This document shows positions 1 to 12,365 of a DNA stretch of 64,000 nucleotides, piece after piece; within the stretch, counting starts at the first letter, position 1, and each line of letters starts with the position of its first letter. The position numbers were made by a program, and so were the translations under genes. The stretch covers positions 1 through 64,000 of the forward strand of contig VZRN01005832.1 in NCBI GenBank assembly GCA_013397935.1. The letters are read 5' to 3'. The notes beneath the pieces were generated by a model. That model made no database searches. It was given only the letters and a program-made list of their open reading frames with translations, and was not told the DNA's origin. The DNA comes from Dasyornis broadbenti. Its lineage: Eukaryota > Chordata > Aves > Passeriformes > Dasyornithidae.

Positions 1-38
1 TCTTTCTCTCTCTGTCTCTCTTTCATCTCCTTCTCTCC
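1..38 (+). repeat. CT-rich simple sequence at window edge
   Basis: The window opens in an almost pure pyrimidine stretch with TCTC repeats that may extend further left. No function is inferred. Confidence 0.7.
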
Positions 39-2435
39 CCACATCTTGTTTTTCTGCATGTTAAAGCTTATTGTAAAACAAGTTGTGTGGGCCCACAACA
101 AGCAAGGGCAATCATTTTCATCTTTGTCCTTGAAAAACCTTACATAGGTCAATTGTGCAGTTTTACATTTGCCCTTATTCTACAACAAAGAAATAAAGAC
201 AAAGTGGTAAGACTTTCCTAGCATTCTGAGCAAAGTTATAGGGAAAATAAGTTTATAATTACCTTATTGTGCACACAATGAGAAAATGGTAACAGGATTG
301 ACACCACACACTTCTTTTTAAAAGATACATAAACTAACAAAGAAATACTGCATCTTGGAAAATATCTGAAGGCCTTCAGAATGAGAAATGCTGTAGGTCT
401 CACTAGCAATACTAAACTGAATGGAAAAAATTAGATTTTAGAGTAGTAAGCAGGGTAGCTAATGTATTTCTATATGGTGTCAAGAGAACGCTATAAAGCA
501 AAAGAAAACTATCACCTTGGCATCTAAATTCTCATATTTTCTCTCACTCTGCACACTAAAGTTGTTTTCCTCTAAAAGAGTCAGATGGTTGTTTGGAACT
601 GGTAAATACATCCTTTCCATGCTAATTCAGAGAATGTTACAAAGCACACATTCCTTCTTCATAGATCCAAAGTGTGTTTTCTTCTCCATCCTGCTTTACT
701 GTTTCTTCTTTTCCCAAGAACAGTAATACAGACTTATTTCCACTTCTCAGTTTTTTATGAGGGCTAATTCAGTTCTCTCCTATCACTTCTGCCATGTTTC
801 TGAGAAGTTTCTGTCTGTTGCCACCTATTGCATCCTTCTTTTTCTGGCTCCCTTGCAGAAACAAATTTATAATATTGTAGAAAGAGTCATAAGTGAGAAT
901 GGAGAAAACAAGATGCCATGGTGATGCTATTTGAAACTCTCTGAAGTGAGGACTGAGTGAAGCTTGATGACTTACAATGGGTCTTATATCTGCCCAATAT
1001 GTACCACTCTGCAAATTTAACTGTTTATGCTGTCTCCAGACAAGAAACTGATGAAAAATTAAGTATGTCATACAACCTCTTGTGATGCATAAACCCATTC
1101 TTTTCAAACAAAAAAACAAACAAGAGCATTTTTACTCTTGGAGGAGTCCTACTGGTGTACGACCTAGTTTAACAATTCAAGGTACCCCCTTTCCATTGAA
1201 ATGCCTTGTTAAAGAATTGAAAAAGCTGGCAGTGGTCCAACAACTTTGTGGCTCTAAATTAAAAACCAGTAAAAACTCCCTAGATAGCAAACATAGGGCC
1301 CAATATGTATTGAAAATAAGACCACAGAATATTATTCAGACATAAAATCTCTTCTTTCTAAACGCTTTGAAAAGTATTTGAAATCTCTGCGGAAAACAAG
1401 TGGTCGGTGGTAGCAGACAAGAGACCAGAATGCATCACCAGCCTGACCCACAGTAACTCAATGAGGCAGCTACAATACCTTAAACATGTGTGGGGCAATG
1501 GAAGGTGGTAGATGCTGCTACTTACCCACCAGCTGATTCCTGGGCACAGCGTTCACTGTTCTGCTGGTGAAATGAGATGCAGAGATGGGAATGAGCCTTG
1601 TTAAAATGGCACAGGGAAGGGTCATCCCTTCCACTTATGGCAGTCTCCCCTTAAATTGTTTTGTGTATGACTACAAGACTGCAAACAGCAGCAAGATGAT
1701 AAAACAAGCAGTGGGAATCTGGTACACTAGTTGTCTCAAACACCCTGAGGTGAGATGCAGTTTGCAGAAGCATTGCCAGGAGAATCATACTGAAATTGGT
1801 CTGGGTGGTATGAGATCTGTTTAATACAAACATCTAAAATATTCAACTTGTTCTTCAAGATCACTGTATGAATGGAATTTTTTTAGCTAATGAAATTTAA
1901 TTGTTACCTTGATTAAGTAATAAAATTAGTTCACTGATGCCCACTTGTAAAGCATAACAAAACAGAGTTTTCACCTATGTAACAATTTTTAATTGTGTGC
2001 AGTACAGAGTAGAACTTATTACTGGCTTGCAGAATGGCATCTTAACTCTTGTAGGAAAGATTCTCTATGATGGAAAATATTTTCCTGGAAGGTATAGACT
2101 GGTTTAGTGGATTAGCTTTCAGTGAAGAGTGGGCATTGTTAATCATTGACATTACTCTGCTTTCCTTTGATTATATAACCCATTGAGAATGATAGATCAT
2201 TTTCATAGTTTTTACTCATCAAACCCGTATTGGTTGAGATATGGTCCATATTCCAGAAGCTCTTAATGGCAAAATTCCTCCCTTCCTACAGTGCGATTCT
2301 GTTGCCATTGCCTGGGTGCATCTAAGAACTGTCTCCTATCTTTGTGTCTGGGAAGGGGTCACAGCTTCACCCTTCTGAGGAAATCTTTTCCACTTTTCCA
2401 AGATACTGTGCTGTCAGTCAGAGGCTGCTCTCATT
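39..2435. other. Intergenic, nothing recognised
   Basis: AT-rich single-copy-looking sequence. ORFs up to 116 codons (769-1119 minus) have no splice-site context or family resemblance and are regarded as chance. Confidence 0.6.
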
Positions 2436-3130
2436 TCACAGAATTCCAGAATTGCTAAGGTTGGAAAAGACCTTTAAGATCACCTAGCCCAACTGTAAAC
2501 CTAACACTGTGAAAGTCCACCACAAAACTATGTCCCTAAGTGTCACATCTATATGCCTTTTAAATACCTCTAGGGATCATGACTCAACCTCTTCCCTGGG
2601 CAGCCTATTCCAATGCTTGACAACACTTTTGTGAAGGAATTTTCCCTAATATTCAGTTTAAGCCTACTCTGGAACTACTTTGGGCTGCTTACTCTTCTTC
2701 TGTCACTTTTTACTTGGGAGAAGAGACCAACTCCCACCTGGCTACAACCTCCTATCAAGCAGCTGTAGAGAGGGATAACGTCATCCCTGAGCCTCTTTTT
2801 CTTCAGGCTAAACAACCCAGCTTCCTCAGCCAATCCTCATAAGACTCGTGCTCCAGACCGTTCCCCAGCTCCGCTGTCCTTCTCTAGACTCACTGCAGCA
2901 CCTCAATGTCTTTCTTGTAGTGAGGGGCCCAAAACTGAACCCAGGATTCGAGGTGTGGCCTCACCAGTGCCCAGCACAGGGAGACAATCACTGCCCTGGT
3001 CCTGCTGGCCACAAAATTTCTGATACAGGCCAGGATGCCTTTGGCCTTCTTGTCCTAACAGGCACATGCTGGCTTGTGTCAGTCAGCACCCCCAGGTCCT
3101 TTCCGCTGGCAGCTTTCCAGGTCTCTGCAG
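2436..3130 (-). mobile_element. CR1-type LINE, 3' fragment
   Basis: Read on the minus strand this is the 3' end of a CR1 retrotransposon, including part of the 3' untranslated region. On the plus strand, telltale stretches are the ACAGAAT-type terminus at 2438, CCCTGGGCAGCCTATTCCAATG, the GGAGAAGAGACCAACTCCCAC segment, TTCAGGCTAAACAACCCAGC, and CTTGTAGTGAGGGGCCCAAAACTGAAC. It is strongly 5'-truncated, as is usual for CR1. The open frame at 2848-3147 on the plus strand is antisense CR1 and not a gene. Confidence 0.93.
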
Positions 3131-4102
3131 CAGTTTCTCTGTCATGATCAGTCACATACTGCTGTGTGAAAAGTAATGCTTCTTTTTAAAATGTGCCAGA
3201 TGTGCATCCTGCAACATCCATGACCTGCAAGGATGAACAGAGGATCTAGCTGTTCTGCCTTCTCCCCCACGCCACAGTCCCATGACGGATGGTGCCACAC
3301 AGCAAGGATGTGACTGCACTTTGACTGGGTACTGGCTGTGCAAATAATCGTGACAGGAGAGGGGGATGCAGCTTCCAGTGCAGCAGAAATAGATCTATGG
3401 CCACCCTCTGGCTGCAAGTGTAGGTGTCACTTCCCTCCTCTGCACATTTTTGATAAGTTGAAATAGAATTGCATACCATAAATTATCTTCAACAATCCAT
3501 ATCTCCTCAGTCATACCTTTCTGCAGTGATCTCTGCTGCTTAGAAAAAGAGAATAAATTAACAAGCATGAGGGTTTTTACCTCTGGTTGCAGCCCTAGGC
3601 TATCTCCCTGCTATCAGAACTCCACAGGAAAACTGTTGGTTTTCACCCTTCCGAGGAGATCTTTTCCACTTAAGCTCATGATTCTCCTTTACCTCTTTTC
3701 ATCTTGTCAGAAAGTTGTCCCCAACCTGAAGCTTAGCTGAACGTGCTTGGAGACGTCTGCAAGAATACTTGAGTGTTATTCTGCCAGAGTAAAAACAAGG
3801 AAAGACTTCTGTGGTAAGTCTGAATATTTGCCTTTGGCATAAAGGATTGGGAAGAAAAAATCTTCAAGAACACAAGCCTGATGTCATCTAGCTAAAATTT
3901 AAAGATAAGATGATGTTAACTACATGATTTCACTTAAAATCCCCAAAGGAATTCTGAGAGAGATTGTTACCAATGAAGTCAGAAGAGCCCATAAAGCACG
4001 TGAATGATAAAGGCTTCAATCCATAGTGAACTAGGTTTGTCTTTGTCAATTGCCAACAACAAAACTTTCAGATGGAGGGGAAAAAGAGGTAAAAAAAAAT
4101 TT
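3131..4102. other. Intergenic, nothing recognised
   Basis: Sequence between a CR1 fragment and the A/C tract. Overlapping minus-strand ORFs at 3148-3479 in three frames argue for chance openness and not a gene. Confidence 0.55.
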
Positions 4103-4256
4103 AAAACAAAAAACCAAAAAACCAAACAAACAAAACAAAAAACAAACCAACCAAAAAAACCCCAAAAAACCAAAAAACCAAACCCCAAAACAAACAAACA
4201 ACAACAACAACAACAAACCCCCCCCCAAAAAGTCCACCAAAAAAACAAAAAAAAAA
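4103..4256 (+). repeat. A/C-only low-complexity tract
   Basis: From 4103 to 4231, 129 consecutive bases contain only A and C on the plus strand (runs such as AAAAAACC, CAAACAAACA, (CAA)n and nine Cs). After a GT interruption a further A-rich stretch continues to about 4256. The overlapping ORFs (Lys/Asn/Gln-rich on the plus strand, Phe/Leu/Gly-rich on the minus strand) are products of this composition and are not genes. Confidence 0.97.
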
Positions 4257-5832
4257 GAAGAGAGAAAAGAGATCTCAAACCTGCTGGGAGAGCTGGGTAA
4301 TGTGCTGAGGCACTTCCAGTTTGTCCAGTACATATATTCCCTGACCTTGACCACAAAATGAAAATGTTAGATCCCTCCACAAATATAGCCATCTGTTTCC
4401 AGCTCAACTTATCATACCACTTAACAAGCATAGTACGACACTGTTGATAAGAAGCCAGAATTTAATGTAGTTTTCACTGCCAATGGCACTCACAGCACTT
4501 TCTGGTGTACACATGCAGGAGGTTGAGGGAACTGTTGGATGCAAATGGCACTATCCCTGTTGCTGACATTAGGACTGATTTTAGGCATTCCGAAATGATG
4601 CTGTAGACTTTGCATTTTAACTCAGTCAATATCTGTGAAAGAAATTGCTAATTGCTCCAGAATATGGGAGACCCTAAACAGAAATAACAGGTCAGCTACT
4701 GAAAAAAACAGCAAAATATTTTTTTTTCTTTGCAAAATTACTTTTTAAAAGTATATAGCATGGTGCAGGAAATTAAAGGTCTTGAAGTCAGTGTTCTGAG
4801 TCCTTTTAAAATTGAAATTGAACAATGAAATTCAAGATTCTTAGGGAGTCTGAATGCTTTGAAGAAGGTCTATTTTCCTCTTTTACTGGATATTATCTGT
4901 TCAGGATATTATATTGAAAAAAACTTTGTGTGAAAAAAATTATTATGATCTGCTTTAATAGTTTTGTAGTGTAAATATTAACATTTATGAGCAGCTATGT
5001 CAAATAATGTAGTAAGAATTATCTCCCAAGCAATCCCAACACAAATCCCAAATCTCCATTTGTATGGCAGCAGCAAGGCACAGTCGTATTCATTCCCATT
5101 TCAAACATCCTTCAGAGGTCACTAGAATCACTCAGCCAGTTTTGACAACCTGTCCAACTCAGTGAATTTACAACATGTGGGAATGCAAAGAGATGCTTTA
5201 ATGTGAAGATTTTTCACTCTAAGAGCATGAGAAATGAAGAAAGGGAAAACAGACAGGACAAAGGGATATTAAGGCACATGGTATGGGGGGCTAGTGTATG
5301 GGATATGAGGAAAGTTATTTGTGATTAAAGCAACATTCTGTGAATGGAAAAACTATTGTTTTGAATACAGAAAGCAGCAAACCAGAAAGTTAGAAACTTG
5401 GTCCAGACAAAAAAAATGTCATTGAGTGCAAGGAGGAAAGGTTTTGAGACACTCCTGAAGGACTCATCTTTGCTAGGGAAAAGTTATTTTTAATACACAT
5501 TCAAATTTTCATGTAATATAAGTTACATCTTTCTTCTAAACACACAAACTGGTCAAATTGTGTAGTGGGCTGTATCAAAATCTCACAGCCTGCGAGTTAA
5601 AATTTGTGGTTTCATTTGGTGCAAATGGCATCCTGACCTGGTTTGACTGTTGCTTTCACTCATTGTTATACAGCATTTTAGGACTTTAACCCACACCAGC
5701 TTAGATCCAAGTAAACTCAAGTGGGAACTATATTTTAATGCCCATTATTGACCCGTTCCCAACGTACTGCAAACATGTCAGGACATTTTACGGAAGGGGC
5801 ACGCCCATACCTCTGCTTTGTTGCAAGTGTAG
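4257..5832. other. Intergenic, nothing recognised
   Basis: AT-rich sequence leading up to the isolated CpG island; no coding exon or repeat family seen. Confidence 0.55.
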
Positions 5833-6241
5833 AGCGAGCCATTCCCTGCTGAGCCGTGGCTGTTAACACCTGGTACGTGAACTCCCCTGGAAAGCCTGTC
5901 CCGCGTTCCCGCCGGGAGCATCTTCCTCCTGCGGCGCTCGGGAGAGAAGGAGCTTCTTGCTGCCATCTATTGATAGCACGGCGGAAGGGTCAGGAGCCGC
6001 CGCGCCCGCCCGAGCGGCCCGGCCGGCCTGCTTCACACCGCTTTTCATCTCTGTTTACGGAGCTAATGAGCTGTTGTTGTCCTCAGTGATTGATTAAGCA
6101 GAAAATGGTTTGAATTTGATGCGGCATGACCGAGGCTTCTGCATAACCCAGTCTCAGCCCCGGGCCACGGGGTGTGAGAGCTCAGTGCCTCAGAAATGGG
6201 GAGAGAAGCGAGAAAGGCCTCTGGGGCTCCGCCGGAATGCA
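5833..6241. promoter_or_regulatory. Isolated CpG island, orphan candidate promoter
   Basis: About 30 CpG dinucleotides are packed into roughly 400 bases, the densest part (5895-6040) being more than 60% GC, while both flanks are AT-rich and nearly CpG-free. No repeat is recognisable. The right half, around 6060-6130, contains AT-rich segments with homeodomain-like cores (CTAATGAG, GATTGATTAAG). Such islands usually mark promoters, yet no coding exon is visible within several kb on either side. It could be the start of a non-coding RNA, a distal alternative first exon of GABRA2 about 54 kb upstream, or a developmental enhancer. Strand and TSS cannot be set. Confidence 0.5.
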
Positions 6242-9200
6242 TTTCACAATGAAATACAATGAGAATTAAAAGAACTGGCACAGACATCATAACACTTGTA
6301 AAGCAATGATTTTTAGACAGTTTGGAAGCATGAAAATCCCTTTCCAGGGCTGTACAAAAGGCAGAGGAGCAGGAAGGCTCACTCAGGGAGAGCCCAGAGG
6401 AGAGTGCGTAGGGGCAGTGCCACAGCGCTCACGGGACTGTGGGACACGAACATCTTCCTCAGGGCTCGTGTCCCCGGGGGCTGAAGCGGGGATGTGTAAG
6501 GTTGTGACGGGCTCTGTAGCTTCACTGACCATGGATAGTGTGCAGGGTGTCTCTGAAAACTGCGAGGGAAACATGTAACCAGATGTCTTTAATACTGGAT
6601 ATTCACATCAGCAGGCAGGGAAACTGAGTCAAAAGACTCAGAATTCCTGAGTTGTGGAGGTGCGTTTTGCCGTTTGTGCAAACACCTTTGTGATTATTGG
6701 TGTTTAATTCCCTGAATTGATCTCAGTTTTGTTTCCATGTGGTGTTAGTTTCATACAATGATTTCCATACACAGGAAGACTGCCTGCAGGAGGTTTCTGT
6801 CATTTTTCCATACATTTCAGGGAGTGGCTACCAGCTGTTTCTCCTATGAGTAGAAGGAATCAAGTAATATTTGATCCTTACTATCCTTGCTCACAAACAC
6901 CCACTAAGAGTAAAGTGCCACCAAAGTAAATTCAAAGATGTAATACAAATGTTATATGTGAGCTGCTCGCTATTAACTTAGTATTCATATGAAAATGCTA
7001 AAATTAGAAATATAGTATGAAATAGATGAAAGGAAAAATTCTATTTTTAAAAATTAACCTAAAACCAACACACTGAGGTGTACTTGAGCCAAGTGTGGTT
7101 TTCTGTCTTATGGAGGTTTTTAATATTTTTTTTCTGTTGTTAATGCAATTAAAGATCATTAAAAGATCCTCAGCAATTGCAGTCTATATCTGGAAAGATA
7201 GCATATTAATGCCATTTTCATTTATTCACAGGTCATTGGGGTACAGCAAAATTGGATATTGCAGAGATTATCTTTCTGTTGTGTTTACTATCAAAATAGA
7301 ATGCACGCAGGAAAAAAAGCTCTCTGTCAGAAATAACCCAGACTTTATTTCTAGTAAAATATAATTAACAGAAAAGAGTAAGAGTATTAGTGTCTGCTTA
7401 TTAGGGTCATATGATTCCTCAAAGGCTGTGATCTTCCCCTCAGGACACCCATAACTGCTCCATTGAACCAAGCCAGCTGCTAAAGACAACACTTGGTCAA
7501 AACGCAGTTGCTGATGCTCATGATGAGTAGCCTGGCCTGTGTGTCTGCTTGATCTCACAGATCCCCAGCATCAGAATCACTGGTCACGAGAACAAACACA
7601 GCCTTTGAATCAGTGTTGCTGCTCCCATCAAAATATCTGAGTCCTCTGGTTAAGGTGGGAGGGTGCAGTTTGCATTGGCTCAAATATGGCCAGGCGTCAT
7701 GGCCGCTTCACCAAATGCCTCAGTTCCTTGTCTGCTGGCTGTCCTCACAACTGCATACTTCCCATGCCAACTCATACTGCTGGTGACCTGGCCCCCTGTC
7801 CTGCTCCAATCATGTTGTGTAGACATGATGTGTCCTCTTCACTGGGAAACACCTAAGCTGCCTCTGACCAGGTGAAATGAGCAAGGTGTTGCTGAGGTAT
7901 CTCCTTTCTTGCTGGCATTGCGAGCCTAGCAGGAATAAATTACTCTTGATGATCTGCCTCTCACTGTCCACTCCCGGTGTCACCTTTACCATCTGCCTCC
8001 CCAATTTCATAGCTCATCGTTCAAGTGAGTCAATCCACAAGCGAGTCACTCGGGTCCATTTGATTCAAATCAGGGAGACCAAGCAGCTGCTATACAGTAA
8101 TTAAGAGCTATCAAATTTTTAAGACTGCTTTATCATCGGTCTTTTCACTTAAACTCTGCTAAGCTCCTTCCCAAAGGTGAACTTTTTTTCTGGAAAACAG
8201 GGAGAAAGAATGAAAGAAATAAAAAAGAGCATATGTTTTTCAAATAATGTGCTCTAGGGGATATCAGTGAAAACCTGAAGGGTTGGAAACCACTCTGGGG
8301 AGCACAACAGAATGGGAAGGTTATGCCAAGAGAACAGACCTATGGAAAGATTTTGCAAAATAAATATCATAGGGAGAATTGTCTTTTTCGTGATGTATTT
8401 TTCCACTGAGAATCTATACATGAGCTTATGGAACAATGTAAAGACAATGGTTTTTAATGCTGAAATTATATGTTCTTGCTAATATCTATATTCCCTTTGA
8501 TGTTGATAAGATTACTGAAAGAATGCTACATTCAGTTCTGAAGTCTATAATTTACAAACGCAAAAGTATAGATGAAGGTTCAGAAAATTAAAAAAAGAGT
8601 GGGGAACAACTAGAAAATAGGCCTTTAATGAGTTCCTAAAGATTCTCAGTCTGTTTAAGTTATCAAGGAGAAATTTAAGTGCTGAAAAATCTATTTATAA
8701 CAGTGAGAACAAAATTTGATAAGAGATGTTCACTATCTGACTTGTGAAAGAGGAGATATTTAACCTTAAAATAAATGAAGTTTCTTGTTAAAAAGTAATC
8801 ATCCATCGCAATGTCTTGTCAGAGTGGAGCAGGTTCCTAGATGGAGCTCTAGAAAGTTTCTACTGGTGTTTGGACACTTATTGAGTTAATTATTGTGTTT
8901 TTGTTATGTGTTTGTTTAGTCTTGCTTTTGTTTTTGATTTTACTGTTAACATTACCTATCAGCATTGTACTGTCAGTCCTAAATGTTGAGCAAATCTTAT
9001 CAAAATATCAGTACTATTTCAAGATATCAGAAGGTGTTACTGCCCTACTGCTCTGTGTTCTCTGCTGGATTTCCAGAAACTTCTGATAGATTTTGGTAGC
9101 CTTTGTTAAATTTTTGTTAGACCAGGCATCATACTGCCTGACTACACAAGCATCATAGATCCACAGCACTGGAATCTCTCAGAGCTGCGGGACTAGAAAT

Positions 9201-11862
9201 TTTACCTATGAACTAATTAGAGTTGCCTCAGATCAGAAAAGTAGTATTTGACATTCTGTGTGTGCCCATTCATGTTTTTCATTTGATCCTCCTTAATCGT
9301 TACAGTTTCCACGTACGCTTACACACTGAGTATTTCATCTTCCATAAATCCCTGAGATATGAAGGGGGTGGTCAGTGTTGTGTAACAGGCTCTTCCAGAT
9401 AAGAACTACTTTGTACCAGGTGAATTTTGTCTGAAGTTGGTGCAGAGAGCAGGGGACAGGTCATAAAAATGTATATTCAGTGTTGCTAATGCAGAGGAGG
9501 TGTAACTGCTTTCACCTCAGGAGCAGGAAAGCTCTTGGGATGTCTTTTGAATGTTAATTCTTATACCATCTTTCTTAGGAATCTATTTATCAGGGTAAAG
9601 AGGTATCTTTATTTCCCGTGCTGCACTTGCCACAACATAGAGTAGGAGCAAGCAAATATAATTCAAATATGTTTGGGACAGAATTTTGCACACAATGAGA
9701 GGAAAAGTATTTCCTGTAAGACAAACTCTTGAAATCTAACCAGAAATACTCCATTTTGATGATTTATAGTTTTTAATTTTCTTTGTATTTCTCAATAACA
9801 TGATTAAAGAAAAATATTTCCAAGTGTGAATTTATCCCAGACTTACAGATGGCCTTCATTCACTGTGTATAATTCCAATTTCACTTCTGCTTTATTAAAA
9901 AAAAAAAAAATGTATTTGTCATACTATCTGTTTTTCAAAACATAGATGATTCTTAAGCAGTTTTTAATTACAATTAACAGCCTTTCAATAAGAGATGAAT
10001 TATTACACTATTATATACATTTCAGCAGTATATAGACAAACTTTCATGCAATTATATGAAAGCTTGAAGGCTTACTTTTTAGAGTAAACATATCTGCAGG
10101 TAAAGTTGTAAAATAAGGACATTTGATGATATAGCAACAAGAAAAAATTTCCTATTTTGGTAGCACTCAAGTTACAGTGTTTTTATATGTATCACAAGTG
10201 TATTTCTACAGTTAATACTTACAATTTTTGTTCCTTTTTCAGCCTAAAAGATGGATATGAGCTCTATGAGCTTTCAGCTCATAAGATATACCATTGGCAT
10301 CACTTCTGTTTTTGTGGTTGCTATCTGCTCAGTATACTGCTTTTATACAGGCAGATTCCCTGCCAAAGCATAAGCATGCGCCAATCTTTTTGACAAGTTA
10401 TCTCTGTAACTTGCTGCTACCTGTACAGGAGTAATATGTCTTGTATAGCAAGAAGACACCCTTGTTGTATTGTTTGTGTTTTGACCAAATAGTTTTTAGA
10501 TTCATAGCCATTTCTAGAATGGTTAAAATTAAACTTCTACCAAATGTTCCATGCTTGATATGAGTCACAGTGCCATATTGTATATATTCTTGTGTTTATT
10601 TAAAAACCTTGTTTAAAAAAGCACAGGATGCGAAGAAACACAAAGTTTACTAAACTTCCTTCTAGAATTACTTACATTCCTTTGGATTGAGTACACCTAA
10701 GTTCAGAACTAAGAGGGTGGTTTCCCTTTGGCTTCTGTTAGTAAAAACCAGATTGTGTATTGATTTCCTTAACTTATTTAAGTATTTTGAGTCATCAAGA
10801 AAGCAATCAAAATATACACACATGAGAAATTGCTCTTTGAGTGTTAAGGGCATGAAATTTACTGGGAAGTTTCTCACAATAGAATGTTAGAGCAAATTCA
10901 AGATCAAAATAATGGGAATTATATAAACAAAAAGTTTTGGTATCAATATTAAAGTCTGTTGATTGATTGTATACTTCCTGAAAGTAACACATTTTTTATT
11001 TACTACTGTCTCCTTGATTGCTGTTTATCACCTATACAGAATATGAAAAATTGGGTAAATATTGTCACCTATGAGAAACTAAAGGCAAAAATTTACCTCA
11101 AGAAAATACGATGCCCTTATTTAAGCAGGAAAGTCTGATTTCTGTATCTTTTTCCTCATAGTTTTTTCTTTTTCTGTGTGTAGCGGTGTGTGTGCATGAC
11201 TCCTGCAGCAAATCAAGACGGTGGTATGTCTCAGAGATGCTGTTTGAATTATTTTAAGATTATTATTCATCTGTTCAAAGTCCACAGACAAAGGAGAAGT
11301 TATTCATGTGCAGGTTGTAAAATTATGTTTATCATCATATAAACGGATATACTTTTGGTTTTCTGGTTCAATGAAATGCTTGTGAATACCTTAAAATTGA
11401 TGTAAAGGCTCTGAAATGTTTCCTGTATTATTGGTATGTCACTGACATAATTTAACAGAAGTATTAGATATGACTTATGAATTAAGTGACTTGCCCACTG
11501 GATTTCATTGTTCATAAAATGCACACTTTTTTTACAGTGTTCTCAAAATTGCTTTCTTTTCAGCTTAAGAGTTTGGATGTTTTTTGCCTTCTCCAAACAC
11601 CAATGCTTGGTGTTAAGACCAATAGCTTTACATGCCAGGTCAGCATCTTTCCGAAGGCAGATGCCTACCATGGAAAGGCAATGCTAGGAAGATATGGAGA
11701 TGCTGGGGCTATGTGGGAGCTCTAACCATTAGCCCCAGGCACATGTGATACATGCACTCGCAGTTACCTGATGAGATTTTAGCCAGGCAGCTGCACCAAA
11801 CAACTTGCCACTTTTTCATATGCTGTGCCTTTACAGCGCACATGCCACAAAATGAAGTACTT
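6242..11862. other. Intergenic, nothing certain
   Basis: AT-rich DNA with a somewhat GC-richer shoulder near 6350-6560 beside the CpG island and another at about 7640-8050. The latter contains an AATAAA at 7934 and could be a degraded LTR, but no ends were found. A 14-base A run lies at 9897-9910. No coding exon is supported. Confidence 0.5.
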
Positions 11863-12365
11863 TGTTATCTGCTGTAAACTGAGATATTTTTCTACATGGT
11901 AATACTTCTGTTTCCAAATGAAAAATCATTTGCATCTGGTGGGCTAATACAATGCTCAGTCCTCAAAAACCACTGCACAATGCTTATTCTGCAGGAAGAA
12001 CTGGAAAACAACCCACCCAGTTGTGCCAACTTACCAGTTCATCAGGCAGTCAGGAATGACTTTGGGGTCATTGACCACCCGGGACCACTTTAGAGACCCC
12101 CAGGACAGAAGAGTGCATGTGTAAAGGGGAAGGAAAATAGGTTAGTGATTTTGGGGAAATTATTATCATATGTATGTTTATTCTGGGAAAATCAATGAAC
12201 ATGTATGTAATGCACAGTACATGAATAGGAGCTTTTTCTCTATTCAGCATGCATGATTTTTGGGGGACATATTCCCTCTTACATCTGTCTGAATAAAGAG
12301 TGCCTGCTTCTTAATTCTACATTGGTGTTAAGGAGTTCTTTTGTTTTTGTTGATTTTTGGTAACA
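11863..12365 (+). mobile_element. Probable solo LTR of an endogenous retrovirus (ERVL-like)
   Basis: The 503-base unit is bounded by the short inverted repeat TGTTA...TAACA, with TG...CA ends as in retroviral LTRs. A polyadenylation signal AATAAA lies at 12292-12297, about 70 bases before the 3' end, in the U3-R-U5 order expected of an LTR on the plus strand. The internal segment CCACTTTAGAGACCCCCAGGACAG resembles LTRs of the bird ERVL group as I recall them. No internal viral genes flank it, so it would be a solo LTR. The 5-base flanks (TACTT and CTTCC) do not match, so no target-site duplication is visible. Family assignment is an inference. Confidence 0.55.

Noticed and set aside
2848..3147. 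99-codon plus-strand ORF
   Set aside because: It lies in antisense orientation within a CR1 3' region and is repeat-derived.
4004..4431. ORFs of 98-150 codons on both strands (Lys/Asn/Gln-rich and Phe/Leu/Gly-rich)
   Set aside because: They are translations of the A/C low-complexity tract, which lacks stops by composition.
7640..8050. GC-richer block with AATAAA, considered as a degraded LTR
   Set aside because: No TG...CA ends, inverted repeats or flanking duplications could be found.
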